Assembly (NCBI RefSeq): GCF_001188955.3
Contig: NZ_JPRF03000043.1
Span: 62,001-126,000 of the forward strand
Direction: 5' to 3'
Origin: Kitasatospora aureofaciens
GTDB lineage: Bacteria > Actinomycetota > Actinomycetes > Streptomycetales > Streptomycetaceae
Length of the DNA stretch: 64,000 nucleotides
The notes beneath the pieces were generated by a model. It was given only the letters and a program-made list of their open reading frames with translations. It was not told the DNA's origin and ran no database searches. Below are positions 36,020 to 45,204 of this stretch, piece after piece. Position numbers and translations under genes: made by a program. Position 1 is the first letter of the stretch, and each line of letters starts with the position of its first letter.

Positions 36020-36673
36020 TCAGATGCTGGCCAGGGACCACCAGTTCTTGGCGTCGTTGCTGTTGGTGTCCAGCACCACGACCTGGTCGGGCAGGTTCTG
36101 GTACGGCGTCATGGCCTGTCGCGTGGAGCGGTTGACGATCTTGTACAGGTTGGTGAACACCGAGTGTGCCAGCTCCCACTGGAACTCGAAGCTGTCGTTG
36201 CAGCTGGCCTGGGTCACGTACGTCTTGCCGAAGTAGGTGAAGGGGGCGGGCTTGAGGCACTTGCCGGTGGCGTTGTTTCGGATGAGGTAGTAGCCGCCCT
36301 GCAGCTCCTCGAGCGTCCACTGGTCGCCGCGGGTGGCGCTGTTCGCGGCGACCATCCAGATGTTGTCGTCGTGGTCGTCGCCGAATCCCCAGGGGAGAAG
36401 GTGGCCGCTGGTGGCGGAGTTGACGATGGTGATCGGGCTGATCAGGTCGCCCGGCGCGGCGCTCGCGGGCTCGACCGACGTGCCGAGCAGCGCGGTCATC
36501 AGGCCGAGCAGGACGGCCAGGCGCGTCACGATGATGCCGTGTCGTGGACGCCCGGCCGCAGCAGGGGCGGGAGTCGTGGGCGTGCCCTGCGCTCCGGCGT
36601 GTTCGGGGATGGCGGCGGCGTCGGACGACCCGGCGGCTGTGCTGACGGCGCCCAGGGCGCGGTGGATACGCAC
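36020..36673 (-). CDS. Secreted ricin-type beta-trefoil protein
   Basis: A 217-residue protein with a long polar N-region, then hydrophobic L-A-V-L-L-G-L-M-T-A-L-L-G and a likely signal cleavage after A-S-A near residue 75. The mature part has beta-trefoil strands with Q-W-T-L-E, G-K-C-L-K-P and F-E-F-Q-W-E-L motifs of ricin-type lectins. GTG 36673 has GGAGG 7 bases upstream, which supports the long N-region. It probably binds polysaccharide outside the cell. Confidence 0.7.
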   Translation of the reverse strand: MRIHRALGAVSTAAGSSDAAAIPEHAGAQGTPTTPAPAAAGRPRHGIIVTRLAVLLGLMTALLGTSVEPASAAPGDLISPITIVNSATSGHLLPWGFGDDHDDNIWMVAANSATRGDQWTLEELQGGYYLIRNNATGKCLKPAPFTYFGKTYVTQASCNDSFEFQWELAHSVFTNLYKIVNRSTRQAMTPYQNLPDQVVVLDTNSNDAKNWWSLASI

Positions 36674-37020
36674 GAGAAGACCTCCTGCAATGTACGTGGT
36701 CGGGGACAGTGGAAGCCGCCCTGGACAGCCTGGCGGCACTGTCAGCGATCGTTCATGTGCAGTGTGTACTCGGCGCTACCTGAGGGGGATCGTCCCTTCG
36801 GGGGGCGTGGGAAGCATTTCCCTGAGCGCGCAGTACGAACAACCGGCGGGCGGGCCGATGGTGCGCCCACCAAGCCACAGCGACTGAACCACCGACACGG
36901 CAGCACACCCAGATCCCCGACAGCAGGTCCAGACAACACCACTTCCAGGCCCATTCCACGGCACATCTGGTTGACATGTCGCACCTTCCGGCTCTTCGCG
37001 GGGTGGAGCTTCGCGTGGAG
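36674..37020. other. Gene-free region upstream of the lectin
   Basis: I see no coding region here. The lectin promoter should lie in the first 150 bases. The right part leads into the HEAT-like pseudogene without a usable start codon. Confidence 0.3.
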
Positions 37021-37580
37021 CACCCGCGTCCCCTGGCGGCGGTTCCGGAACTTCTACGGCTCGGGCGAGGAGATCGCCGGCCTGCTCGCCATGCTCGCGT
37101 CCGGGGACGCCGAAGCCGCTGACAGGGCCCTGCGGCAGCTCTGGGCGAATCTTCACCACCAGGGCGGCACGATCGCGGTGGGAGCACTGGCGGTGCCGTT
37201 CCTGCTCCGGATCGCAACGACCGGGCACCCCGGGCTCGGCGCGCAAACGCTTCACCTGGTCGCCGAGATCGGTCGATGCCAGCACATGGGGGACGGATCG
37301 CGCGAAGGCCTGCTCCAGGTCGCCCAGGAGCCGCTGAGGGTCGAGGGCAGCACGATGTGCCCGGTGGACTGGACGATCCAGGTCGCCCGTCAAGCGGTCA
37401 CGGACGACCTGCCCCTCCTGCTCCCGCTTCTCGACGACCCCGACCCCGAGGTCCGCTCCACGACCGCCTACGCCCTGGCGACGGCGACCGGCGAGATCCC
37501 ACGCGTCTCCTCGGCCCTGCGCGGCAGGCTGGCAACGAAGACGACGCGGTGGTCCGGGTGAGCCTGATCCTGGCGGCACC
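37021..37580 (+). pseudogene. HEAT-like protein, broken copy 2
   Basis: It encodes F-R-N-F-Y-G-S-G-E-E-I-A-G-L-L-A-M-L-A-S-G-D, L-R-Q-L-W-A-N-L-H-H-Q-G-G, then the stretch shared with copy 1. One G is missing near 37535 (CTGGC-AACG where copy 1 has CTGGCGAACG), which brings a stop at 37559. No start codon is seen at the expected position. The two copies have different lesions, so each decayed independently. Confidence 0.65.
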
Positions 37581-38048
37581 GGCCGCCGTCGAAGTTCTCG
37601 ACGGCGGCCGGTGCCGGATCCCGGCAGGTGGATGTGGCGGTAGGTCAGCCAGCCGAGTATGGGGCGGCGGTGGCATCCGTGCGGTGGCCGAGCTCCAACT
37701 CCGGTGACATGCGGCCTCGCTGTTCTCTGGGGGTTCCGGTGCGACGCGCACCCTCGCCCGAATACACGGGACGGGCGCCGCGAACTGTTGCGTCCAACCG
37801 CGGAATCGGTCAAGAAGAGATCCCCTCGGCGTGTCCATGCCGAGCCAGGAGGGCCGGAGAGGTCCATCATGCTGATTTGATCTTCGGGTCGGGTGGCGTA
37901 GGAACTCCTGGCCACGGCCTCGGTGGCTCAGCGGGACTCAGGGGAACTCGCGGGATGTCGCACACTCGGTCAGCTCCAGCAGCGAGCCCTTCTTCCCGCC
38001 GATCGAGCCCCGGCACGTCCAGCACGGGCGCAGCGCGGCGTTCGCCTC
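37581..38048. other. Gene-free region
   Basis: No supported gene, RNA or notable repeat. Confidence 0.3.
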
Positions 38049-38221
38049 TCAGGTTGCCTTCAGCTGCTCTTCGGCCTCCCGTTCCAGTCGCTCCTCGTAT
38101 TCCTGATGGCAGTCCAGCAGCGGCCGCCGGGGCGGAGGGTCCACTGGCCGCCGAGCTCGTACTCGTAGGTGCTCTCCTCCTTCGGGACCTGGCCGCAGTC
38201 GACGCAAGCGAGGGTCCGCAT
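38049..38221 (-). pseudogene. Small zinc-ribbon-like protein, frameshifted
   Basis: ATG 38221 starts M-R-T-L-A-C-V-D-C-G-Q, with a C-x-x-C knuckle, and continues Y-E-Y-E-L-G-G-Q-W. A shift near 38130 is needed to reach L-L-D-C-H-Q-E-Y-E-E-R-L-E-R-E-A-E-E, which ends at 38049. Together they make a small Cys2-CysHis protein of about 58 residues. Confidence 0.45.
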
Positions 38222-38229
38222 CCAATCTC

Positions 38230-38818
38230 GGTGGGCCTGGCAAGACACTGCGGGCGTGGCCGCTGGACTGGCAGCGCCACTACACCGACTGCCTAGACAG
38301 CCGGGCGCAGCTCGGTGATCTGCTGCCGGGGATGACGATCCACGGGCTGAACGTGGGGCGGTGGCCGGAGAGGCAGCGTCAGCACATCGTGTGGCAGGGG
38401 CCGTTGGACGGGCAGCGCGAGCGCCTGGCCGCGCTCGGCGTCGAACCGCTGGCGGTCCCAGCCGAGGAGGCGGCGCCGAGGAAGAAGGCCGGCGCTGGGA
38501 AGCCGAGTTCCTTCGACCGGGGCGTGGCCGCGCTCGCCCAAGTACCGGGAGCGCACCGGATCGGTGACTGTGCCGCGCCAGCACGTCGAGGAGATCCCGG
38601 ACGGTGACGGCGGCACGGTGGAGGTGAAGCTCGGGTTGTGGATCTCCAACACCAACAGCCGTCGGGCGAAGCTGGCTGGCGAGCAGCTCGACCAGTTCGT
38701 GCGCTCGGGCTCGACTGGCGCTGAGACCGGCCGGGCCCAGCGCCCGCCGAGACGCGCTCCAGGCCGTCCCTGCCCGCCTGTGCCCGTCGTGTCCGAGGAA
38801 CAGCGGCCGGCTTGATAG
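38230..38818 (+). pseudogene. C-terminal remnant of a helicase-associated-domain (HA) protein
   Basis: W-P-L-D-W-Q-R-H-Y and G-M-T-I-H-G-L-N-V-G-R-W-P-E-R-Q-R-Q-H are typical of the helicase-associated (HA) domain repeated at the C-terminus of large Streptomyces DEAD/DEAH helicases. After a shift near 38570 the end reads V-K-L-G-L-W-I-S-N-T-N-S-R-R-A-K-L. The helicase core is absent here; a piece of such a core is found on the other strand at 58.3-58.6 kb. Confidence 0.6.
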
Positions 38819-38869
38819 GGCTCTTTGACTTTCCCGATACTCAGGTATTGGCCAGACCCGCTCGCTTAG

Positions 38870-38890
38870 TACTCCAGCTGTAGATCTTGA
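38870..38890. repeat. Left terminal inverted repeat of the IS701-like element
   Basis: 21 bp starting TACTCCAGCTGTAG, the exact reverse complement of 42080-42100. Confidence 0.92.
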
Positions 38891-39246
38891 CCTTGTGGGT
38901 CGAGCGGTCAGGGGCAAGGTGGCACTCCATCACCCCGTCGCAGCCGCAGATTGGTTCAACTGCACTTCTGAGCAGGCATCAGCCATCCGGCTCTGCCGTC
39001 GTGCGTGGCGCGAGGTGCATTCTGCTGTACGGGTGGATTCGGTACGCCGTCCGACGGGTGGTCAGGTGGTGCTCAGGCTGCTGGGGGTGTTCGCGCGCTG
39101 ACAGTGGGGCGCGCGGCGGTCGCCGTGACGGGTGGTGCGGACCGGTGGTGACGCCGCGACGGGACGGGTGAGGCCGCGAACCCGAGTGTCGGCGGCGGAA
39201 GCCTGCCCGAGCGGAAGGGGACACCGTCCGGCCCCGGAGGAGTGTC

Positions 39247-40473
39247 ATGCGCGGTGTCCGCCCGATCCGATCGCTGCTGGCCACGGCCCTCGCCCTGGTG
39301 GGCCTGGCCGTCGTGCCGGCGACCGCTCAGGCCCACGGCTCGCCCCCCGGCCACCATCCGCCGACCCTCGAGCGCGTCTGCCCTCAGCCGTCCGGTCCTC
39401 TCCAGGCGGCCTGCACAGCCGTGATCCGCACCGACGTGCCGCCCATCGCGTCCCTCCCACCGGGTGCCAACCCGCCCGGCCTCAGCCCGTTTGACATCCG
39501 CAGTGCCTACAAGCTGTTCGGCCAGCACGGCAGGGGTCGGACCGTGGCGGTCACCGACGCCTACCACGACCCCAACCTGGAGAGCGATCTGGCGGTCTAC
39601 CGCCGCCAGTTCCACCTCCCCCCGTGCACCACCGCAAACGGCTGCCTGCGCGTGGTCAACCAGAACGGCGGCAGCACCCTGCCGACCACCGTCGACCCAG
39701 GCTGGTCGTTGGAGGAGTCCATCGACGTGGACGCGGTGAGCGCCGCCTGCCCGGACTGCCACATCCTGGTCGTCGAGACCGACAGCGCCGTCCCGGGCGA
39801 CCTGTTCGCCGGGGTCGACCAGGCCGTCGCCCAAGGCGCGAAGTTCATCTCCAACAGCTGGGACTTGCCCGAGGCCTCGTTCGAAGGGGCCTTCGACTTT
39901 CACTTCAATCACCCCGGCGTCGCTTTCACCTTCGCCTCGGGCGACACCGGAGGCGTACCGAAATACCCCGCTTCCTCCCCTTATGTCACTGCGGTAGGCG
40001 GTACCACGCTGACACGCGCGCACAACCGTCGCGGCTGGACGGAAAGCGCCTGGGAGGGCACCGGATGCGGCTGCTCTCTCTTCGAACCGAAGCCCGCCTT
40101 CCAGCACGACACCATCTGCCCCAACAGCCGCACCACCGTCGACGTCTCCGCGGTCGCCACCAACTTCCCGGTGTACGACACGGTCCCCACTGTCTTCGGC
40201 ATCGGCTGGCTCACCACCTTCGGCACCAGCATCTCCAGCCCGCTGGTCGCCAGCATGTACGCGCTGGCCGGCAACCCCGCCCCCGGTACGTTCCCCAACT
40301 CCTACCCCTACGCCCGCCCGCGGGACTTCTTCGACATCACCACCGGCAGCGCCGGAGCCTTCTCCGCGATGCCGGGATACGACGCCCCCACCGGCATCGG
40401 CACCCCCGACGGCGTCGACGGACTGCGAGACCCCCGGCACGAATGGCACGGCGCCACCGGATCGGGAAGCTGA
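39247..40473 (+). CDS. Secreted S53 (sedolisin-type) serine peptidase
   Basis: A 408-residue protein with a signal peptide (S-L-L-A-T-A-L-A-L-V-G-L-A-V-V-P-A-T-A-Q-A). The catalytic domain shows S53 marks: E-E-S-I-D-V-D-A-V-S-A (Glu and Asp of the Ser-Glu-Asp site), S-N-S-W-D, F-A-S-G-D-T-G-G and the nucleophile in F-G-T-S-I-S-S-P. The C-terminal G-Y-D-A-P-T-G-I-G-T-P is the usual calcium-region ending. The long N-terminal pro-domain of classic S53 peptidases is absent. GGAGGAG precedes ATG 39247. It is cargo within the IS701-like element; an intact frame suggests selection or recent arrival. Confidence 0.85.
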   Translation: MRGVRPIRSLLATALALVGLAVVPATAQAHGSPPGHHPPTLERVCPQPSGPLQAACTAVIRTDVPPIASLPPGANPPGLSPFDIRSAYKLFGQHGRGRTVAVTDAYHDPNLESDLAVYRRQFHLPPCTTANGCLRVVNQNGGSTLPTTVDPGWSLEESIDVDAVSAACPDCHILVVETDSAVPGDLFAGVDQAVAQGAKFISNSWDLPEASFEGAFDFHFNHPGVAFTFASGDTGGVPKYPASSPYVTAVGGTTLTRAHNRRGWTESAWEGTGCGCSLFEPKPAFQHDTICPNSRTTVDVSAVATNFPVYDTVPTVFGIGWLTTFGTSISSPLVASMYALAGNPAPGTFPNSYPYARPRDFFDITTGSAGAFSAMPGYDAPTGIGTPDGVDGLRDPRHEWHGATGSGS

Positions 40474-40754
40474 GCCGGAAACGCTCGACGGTGACCGGGG
40501 CCGCGCACTCACGCTCCGCTCACCGGCCGGATGAGGCGGGCCGCAGGCGTCAGACACGACGCCTGCAGCCCGCCTCGGCTGCCCGGCCCGCCCTGGCAAC
40601 GAACGCGCCGAGACAGCCGACCGCTCACACGCCCCGGATACCCAGAAGAGCCCTTCCGGCACGCGCAGACTGCCGGCATTCCAGTCGGCGATCGCGGTCT
40701 CGCCGGGCGGACGAGTCCGCGGACAAGGACGGCCACCGCCGATCATCGGGTGTC

Positions 40755-42070
40755 GTGTGGACATCCCGAGCTCAATCGGTGGCCGTGGGCCGCAACGTCG
40801 ACCTTGCCCGCTGGCAGTCGGTATTCGAGGACCTGATGGCCCAGGTCGCGGGTCGGTTCTCCCGGGTAGAGCCGCGTCGCCGGGCACGGGCCTTCGTACT
40901 GGGCCTGCTCGCGGAGCTGCCGAGGAAGAACTGCTGGACGATCGCCGAGCATGCCGGTGATGCGAGTCCGGCCGGCATGCAGCACCTGCTCAGCCGGGCT
41001 TCCTGGGACGCCGACCAGGTCCGCGACGACATATGGGACTTCGTCGTCGAGCACCTCGGCGACCAGGGCGCCGTGCTGGTGGTGGACGAGACAGGCGACC
41101 TGAAGAAGGGGACCTGCACGGTAGGGGTGCAGCGTCAGTACACGGGCACCGCGGGGCGGATCGAGAACTCCCAGGTCGCCGTCTACCTCGTTTACGCTGC
41201 TGCGGCCGGGCGCGCCGCCATCGACCGCCGCCTCTACATCCCACGCTCCTGGACGGAAGACCCCAGCCGGTGCCGGGCGGCGGGCATCCCCGAGGAGGTG
41301 GGTTCGCGACCAAGCCCGCCCTGGCCACCGAGATGATCGGCCATGTCCTGGACGCCGGCGTCCCGGCCGCGTGGGTCACCGGCGACGAGGTCTACGGCGG
41401 CGACCCGCATCTGAGTGCCGAGCTGGAGAGGCGTCAGATCGGTTACGTCCTGGCCGTCTCGCGCAAGCGGGCGATCGCCACCCGGGCGGGCGTCTTCCGG
41501 GCTGGCGTGCTGGCCCACGGCCTGCCGAAGAGGGCCTGGCAGCGTCTGTCAGCGGGAGCTGGCGCCAAGGGCCACCGCATGTACGACTGGGCCCAGGTCG
41601 ACATCGACAGCCAGCCCAGCAGCACAGGCCATCGATGGTTGCTCATCCGACGCAACCGACGCACCGGTGAGCTGGCCTTCTACCGCGGCTATTCGCCCCG
41701 CCCGGTCGCGCTGACCATGCTGGTCGAGGTGGCTGGGCGCCGCTGGACCGTGGAGGAGGCCTTCCAGGCTGCCAAGGGCCTGGCGGGGCTGGACGAGCAC
41801 CAGGTTCGCCGGTGGACCTCCTGGCACCGCTGGACCACCATGGCCATGCTCGCGCACGCCTTCCTCGCGGTCACGGCCGCCATCGAACGAGCTGGCGCGA
41901 CGACACCATCGGACCTCGTCCCGCTGACATGCAGCGAGATCCAGCGGCTCTTTGCAGCGTTCGTCGCCCAGCCTGTCCTCGACCTGGTGCACCGACTGCG
42001 CTGGTCGGAATGGCGCCGACGACATCAGGCCCGTGCCCGCACCAGCCACTACCGGCGCCAGGCCGCGTAA
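40755..42070 (+). pseudogene. IS701-family transposase with one frameshift
   Basis: A DDE transposase of about 430 residues. Frame 1 runs from GTG 40755 (or 40779/40785) through L-V-V-D-E-T-G-D-L-K-K-G (first Asp) to I-P-E-E-V near 41300. The rest, G-F-A-T-K-P-A-L-A and V-T-G-D-E-V-Y-G (second Asp), then R-W-T-V-E-E-A-F-Q (Glu), lies one base back and ends at TAA 42070. Restoring one G in the GGTGGG run at 41298-41302 gives an intact protein. A slip-prone site or a simple mutation are both possible. Confidence 0.85.
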
Positions 42071-42079
42071 CAACCGTGA

Positions 42080-42100
42080 TCAAGATCTACAGCTGGAGTA
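42080..42100. repeat. Right terminal inverted repeat of the IS701-like element
   Basis: Reverse complement of 38870-38890, ending CAGCTGGAGTA, directly followed by the TTAG target duplication. Confidence 0.92.
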
Positions 42101-42106
42101 TTAGTT

Positions 42107-42240
42107 CCTCACGCTGCCGAGCCCCTGTCGAGTACGGCTTCGCGCACCTGAAGACTGGCGCGTCCTCGCCAAACTCCGCACGGGCCCCGCCCGCGCCACC
42201 AACCTGCTCCGCGCCCTGCTCGTCCTGACGAACCTCGAAC
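42107..42240 (+). pseudogene. C-terminal fragment of an IS5-like transposase
   Basis: R-A-P-V-E-Y-G-F-A-H-L-K, then after a shift A-K-L-R-T-G-P-A-R-A-T-N-L-L-R-A-L-L-V-L-T-N-L-E-L-D-R-stop. This is the DDE Glu region and C-terminus of IS5/IS1182-like transposases. The IS701-like element lies directly upstream, so it may have inserted into this older one. Confidence 0.6.
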
Positions 42241-42378
42241 TCGACCGCTGACAAACCATCAAGACCGAAGAGAGCCGCCCGCGACCAGCACGAGCCCCCA
42301 CGAGTCCCGCCACGCCAGCAGCCGCACCAGCGGAAACCAAGATGGTGGATCTCCAGTGAAGATCCGACTGGACCTCGG

Positions 42379-42672
42379 TCAGTCGATGCCTTCGACGATG
42401 CGGAAGTCGCGCTCGACGCCGTCGGAGAGCGCGGCCAGCGCCTCCTGGTAGGCCGCACTCTCGCGTGCCGCGACGGCCTGCTCGAAGCTGTCGAACTCGA
42501 TCAGGATGGTGCGCTCGGCGATTCCGGCGTCGTGTGCGACGACCCGACCGTCACGGGCGAGGAGCCGCCCGCCCCCAGCCCGGACGGCCGGACCGGCCAG
42601 CTTGTTGTAGGCAGCCAGCTTCTCAGGGTCTGAAATGGTGCGGTAGACGCTGACCCAGTAGCCCTTGGGCAT
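42379..42672 (-). CDS. DUF1330-family protein
   Basis: A 97-residue dimeric alpha-beta-barrel (ferredoxin-like) protein of the DUF1330 family. It has G-Y-W-V-S-V-Y-R, A-Y-N-K-L-A-G-P-A-V, R-T-I-L-I-E-F-D-S-F-E-Q-A and Y-Q-E-A-L. Full family length, GGAGG before ATG 42672. The biochemical role of the family is unknown. It follows the truncated MFS gene on the same strand. Confidence 0.9.
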   Translation of the reverse strand: MPKGYWVSVYRTISDPEKLAAYNKLAGPAVRAGGGRLLARDGRVVAHDAGIAERTILIEFDSFEQAVAARESAAYQEALAALSDGVERDFRIVEGID

Positions 42673-42705
42673 GGAACCTCCAGTGTTGGGATGAGTACAT
42701 CTGAC

Positions 42706-43320
42706 TTACGGGTGGGTCTCGGACGAGCGTCGGCGGGCGAGGGGGAGGCTTGTCAGCGTCGTGATCGCCATGGCGCCGACGCCGACCAGCGCCGCGGTGG
42801 TGTAGGCGCTGTCGTCGGGGAAGAGGTGGCCGGGGCCGGTGCCCGCGGCGAGGATCAGGCCGCCGATGGCGCTGCCCAGACAGTACCCGACGCTGCGGAC
42901 GACGTAGTTGAAGCTCATGGCGCTCGACGTCTCGCTCATGGGGGTGACGGTCCTGATGACGCCGGGCATCGCGGACGAGAAGCCGCCGACGCCGAAGCCG
43001 AGCACGCCCATCGCCGCGAAGAGTTCGGCCAGCTCAGACCGGGCCGCCGCGAACAGGGCGAACCCGCCGCCGACCACGATGGCGCTGGCGGCCAGGAGCA
43101 GGGGGTCGGCGATCCGCGTCCGGACCCGCGGCGTGAGCTTGCCGGCAACGAACCCCAGGACCGAGAACGGGATGAGGACCAGCCCGGCGACGAAGATCGT
43201 CAGCCCGAAGCCGTAGCCGGCGTCGTGCGGCGTCTGTGCGTACCGGGTGATGAGGGTGAGCAGAAGGTACATGCCGCTCCCGCCGACGAACATGGCGAGG
43301 TTCGCTCCGGCGACCGCCGG
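42706..43320 (-). pseudogene. C-terminal half of an MFS transporter
   Basis: It encodes five to six hydrophobic helices of the second half of a 14-TM-type drug MFS protein (M-Y-L-L-L-T-L-I-T, then G-F-G-V-G-G-F-S-S-A-M-P-G, A-I-G-G-L-I-L). The N-terminal half is gone: at about 43320 the sequence switches, without any gap, into the end of the YVTN/IPT pseudogene. An internal ATG at 43293 could start a 195-residue remnant, but this is unlikely to be functional. Confidence 0.75.
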
Positions 43321-44686
43321 GGGTCACGGAGGTGATGCCGGGCGGCCCCACGTAGGTGAAGGTGGAGTGACCGTAGGAGTTGCTCCGCGTGACGACGGTG
43401 ACCGGCACGGGGCCGGCTGTGTGCGTGGGCGGCACCGTCACGGTGACCTTGTCGTCCAGGACGGACGATGGGGTGACAGCGACGGTGCCAAAGCGCACCG
43501 ATGTGTGGTGATCAGGCCCCGGCCGGTCACGGTCAGGGTGCCGCCCCCGCTCAGCGGACCCGAGGTCGGGCTGATCCCGGCCAGCACCGAGTCCGGGAGG
43601 TAGTAGAAGCGGCCTACGGTCCGGGTGGTGAGCTGCCCGGGGGTGGCGTCGATCTCGACGTCGGTGACGAGGTTCGGCGAGACGGCCAGGACCTCCTGGT
43701 CGTTGAGGACCGTGAAGGAGGCGGCCGGCTGGCATCCGAAGCGGACGGCGGTGGTGTCGCCCAGCCCTTCCCCGATGATGTTCACCGCCGTCCCACCCGA
43801 CGTCCGGGTACGCACCGGGCGGCGTGGGCAGCACGCGCACCGTCTCGTTGCCGTTGTTGACCACGTAGACGTCGAGGTCGTCCGGGGTGACCACCAGCCA
43901 GGACGGCGCATGGAAGCCCGGCGCCGTATCAATGATCTCGTTCCTGACGAGGTCGATGGTGGAGACGCTGTCGTCGCCGTTGCACGCCACGTACGCGAGC
44001 AGCCCGTCGTGGCTGACCGCCACGCCGAAGGGAATGGACAGCCCCGTGACCGTGTGCACGACGGTGTGCGTGGCGGTGTCGATGACGTCCAGTCTGTTGC
44101 CGCCGTACTCCGTCACGTAGACGCGTTGTCCGTCGGGTGAGGGCGTCACTGCTCGAGGGAAGAGGAACCCGGGGAGAGTCGCGATGACGGTGAGGGTGGC
44201 GGTGTTGATGACCGTGACCGCGTTCGCGCCTTCCTCGGTGACGTAGAGCTGCGTCCCGTCGGGTGTGACCGCCACATTGCGCGGACCGGTGCCCACCGGT
44301 ACCGAGGTGATGAGCGTGTTGGTGGCCGTGCTGATCACATCTACCCGGTTCCCGCCCTGGCTGGCCACATAGAGCCGGGAGCCGTCGGGTGACACCGTAA
44401 GACCGAGGGGCTTGTCCAGCCCTGGGACGCTGGCGGCGACCCGGTTGGTGGTGGTGTCGATGACCGCTACCGTGTCGGACCCGAAACCGGCCACATAGGC
44501 GCGCAGCCCGTCCGGGGCGACCGTGACGCCCCACGGCCCGCTGGTCACACCGATCGTGGCGATGACACTCCGGGTGGTCGTATCGATCACGCTGACGCTG
44601 CTGCTCCCGAAGTTGGTCACGTAGACGTGCCGACCGTCCGGGGTGATCGCCGCCACGATGGGGGCGTGCCCCACCGGTATTCTCAT
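43321..44686 (-). pseudogene. YVTN beta-propeller protein with IPT/TIG domains, multiply disrupted
   Basis: From ATG 44686, seven propeller blades of about 42 residues repeat P-D-G-x-x-x-Y-V-T/A-N ... V-I-D-T-T-T-x-x-V. After a shift near 43795 an IPT/TIG domain follows (V-N-I-I-G-E-G-L-G-D-T-T-A-V-R-F-G) and the start of another (S-G-G-G-T-L-T-V-T-G). A second shift near 43500 leads to P-P-T-H-T-A-G-P-V-P-V-T-V-V-T and the beginning of a third (P-G-I-T-S-V-T-P), which is cut by fusion to the MFS remnant. An upstream ATG in ATGA overlap with the next gene stops after four codons, in the same frame. Confidence 0.75.
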
Positions 44687-44700
44687 CCGTCAACAGCGGC

Positions 44701-44853
44701 TCATTCGCCTCCATGACAACCCCCCGGCTCCGGGGCGCCGCCCGTACGGGTGGCCGAGGCATTGGTGAAATCGGTGCAGCGGACGGGGATCGAAGTGCCT
44801 CCCGCTGGAGCGCGTTGGATGGTGTTGCTGACGCTGATCACTACCGGAACCAT
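44701..44853 (-). CDS. Small hypothetical protein, 50 residues
   Basis: ATG 44853 has GGGGGGAGAG upstream and encodes V-P-V-V-I-S-V-S-N-T-I-Q-R-A-P-A-G-G-T-S-I-P-V with two Cys. Its TGA overlaps an ATG (ATGA) that starts the propeller pseudogene's frame, typical of coupled genes. Function unknown. Confidence 0.45.
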   Translation of the reverse strand: MVPVVISVSNTIQRAPAGGTSIPVRCTDFTNASATRTGGAPEPGGCHGGE

Positions 44854-44859
44854 GACTCT

Positions 44860-45043
44860 CTCTCCCCCCGAACTTTCTGCCCCCTGGTCGCGACGACCTG
44901 GTGTCGGAGATCGCCGCGAACGAGGCCAGGACGCCGCAGGTCACCGCGTCGGTGTAGGTGAGGTTGCCGCCGCACAGCACGACCGCCTCGCCGCCGAGAT
45001 CAGAGCCGTGGGAGGGGGTGAGGCTGGTCAGGACGGGGGCCAT
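44860..45043 (-). pseudogene. Truncated single IPT/TIG-domain protein
   Basis: ATG 45043, with GGAGAAGG upstream, starts A-P-V-L-T-S-L-T-P-S-H-G-S-D-L-G-G-E and G-N-L-T-Y-T-D-A-V, closely like the last IPT domain of the large protein at 52.9-55.1 kb. After I-S-D-T the domain loses its expected second half and the frame degenerates. Confidence 0.6.
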
Positions 45044-45117
45044 GAGGCCTTTTCCTTCTCCTGATGCCTGGGAGACGGTGTGCCCTGGCCGGTGGGTGTC
45101 GGCCCAGGCACCGGGGC

Positions 45118-45165
45118 GTCGCCGCCCGCCACGCGCCGCGTTCGGGCGGGCGGGCGGGCGGCGAC
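45118..45165. terminator. GC-rich hairpin after the IPT gene
   Basis: Arms GTCGCCGCCCGCC (45118-45130) and its complement at 45153-45165, 13 perfect pairs with a 22-base loop, 40 bases beyond the stop of the minus-strand IPT gene. Confidence 0.6.
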
Positions 45166-45204
45166 TCGGTAGCCGTGCGGTCCGTGCCCGGCCTTCCCTG
45201 ACGG

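Larger units (their letters stand above)
38866..42104. mobile_element. IS701-like element carrying a peptidase gene
   Basis: The element runs 38870-42100 (3231 bp). Its ends are perfect 21-bp inverted repeats beginning TACTCCAGCTG. TTAG is directly repeated at 38866-38869 and 42101-42104, matching the YTAR-type 4-bp target duplication of the IS701 family. Inside, on the same strand, are an S53 peptidase gene and an IS701-type transposase with one frameshift. A plain IS701 member would be about half this length, so the left half is cargo. The right flank is a fragment of another transposase. Confidence 0.88.

Noticed and set aside
42691..43335. A 214-codon plus-strand frame over the MFS remnant
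   Set aside because: Asp/Arg/Gly-rich shadow; the minus strand encodes clear membrane helices.
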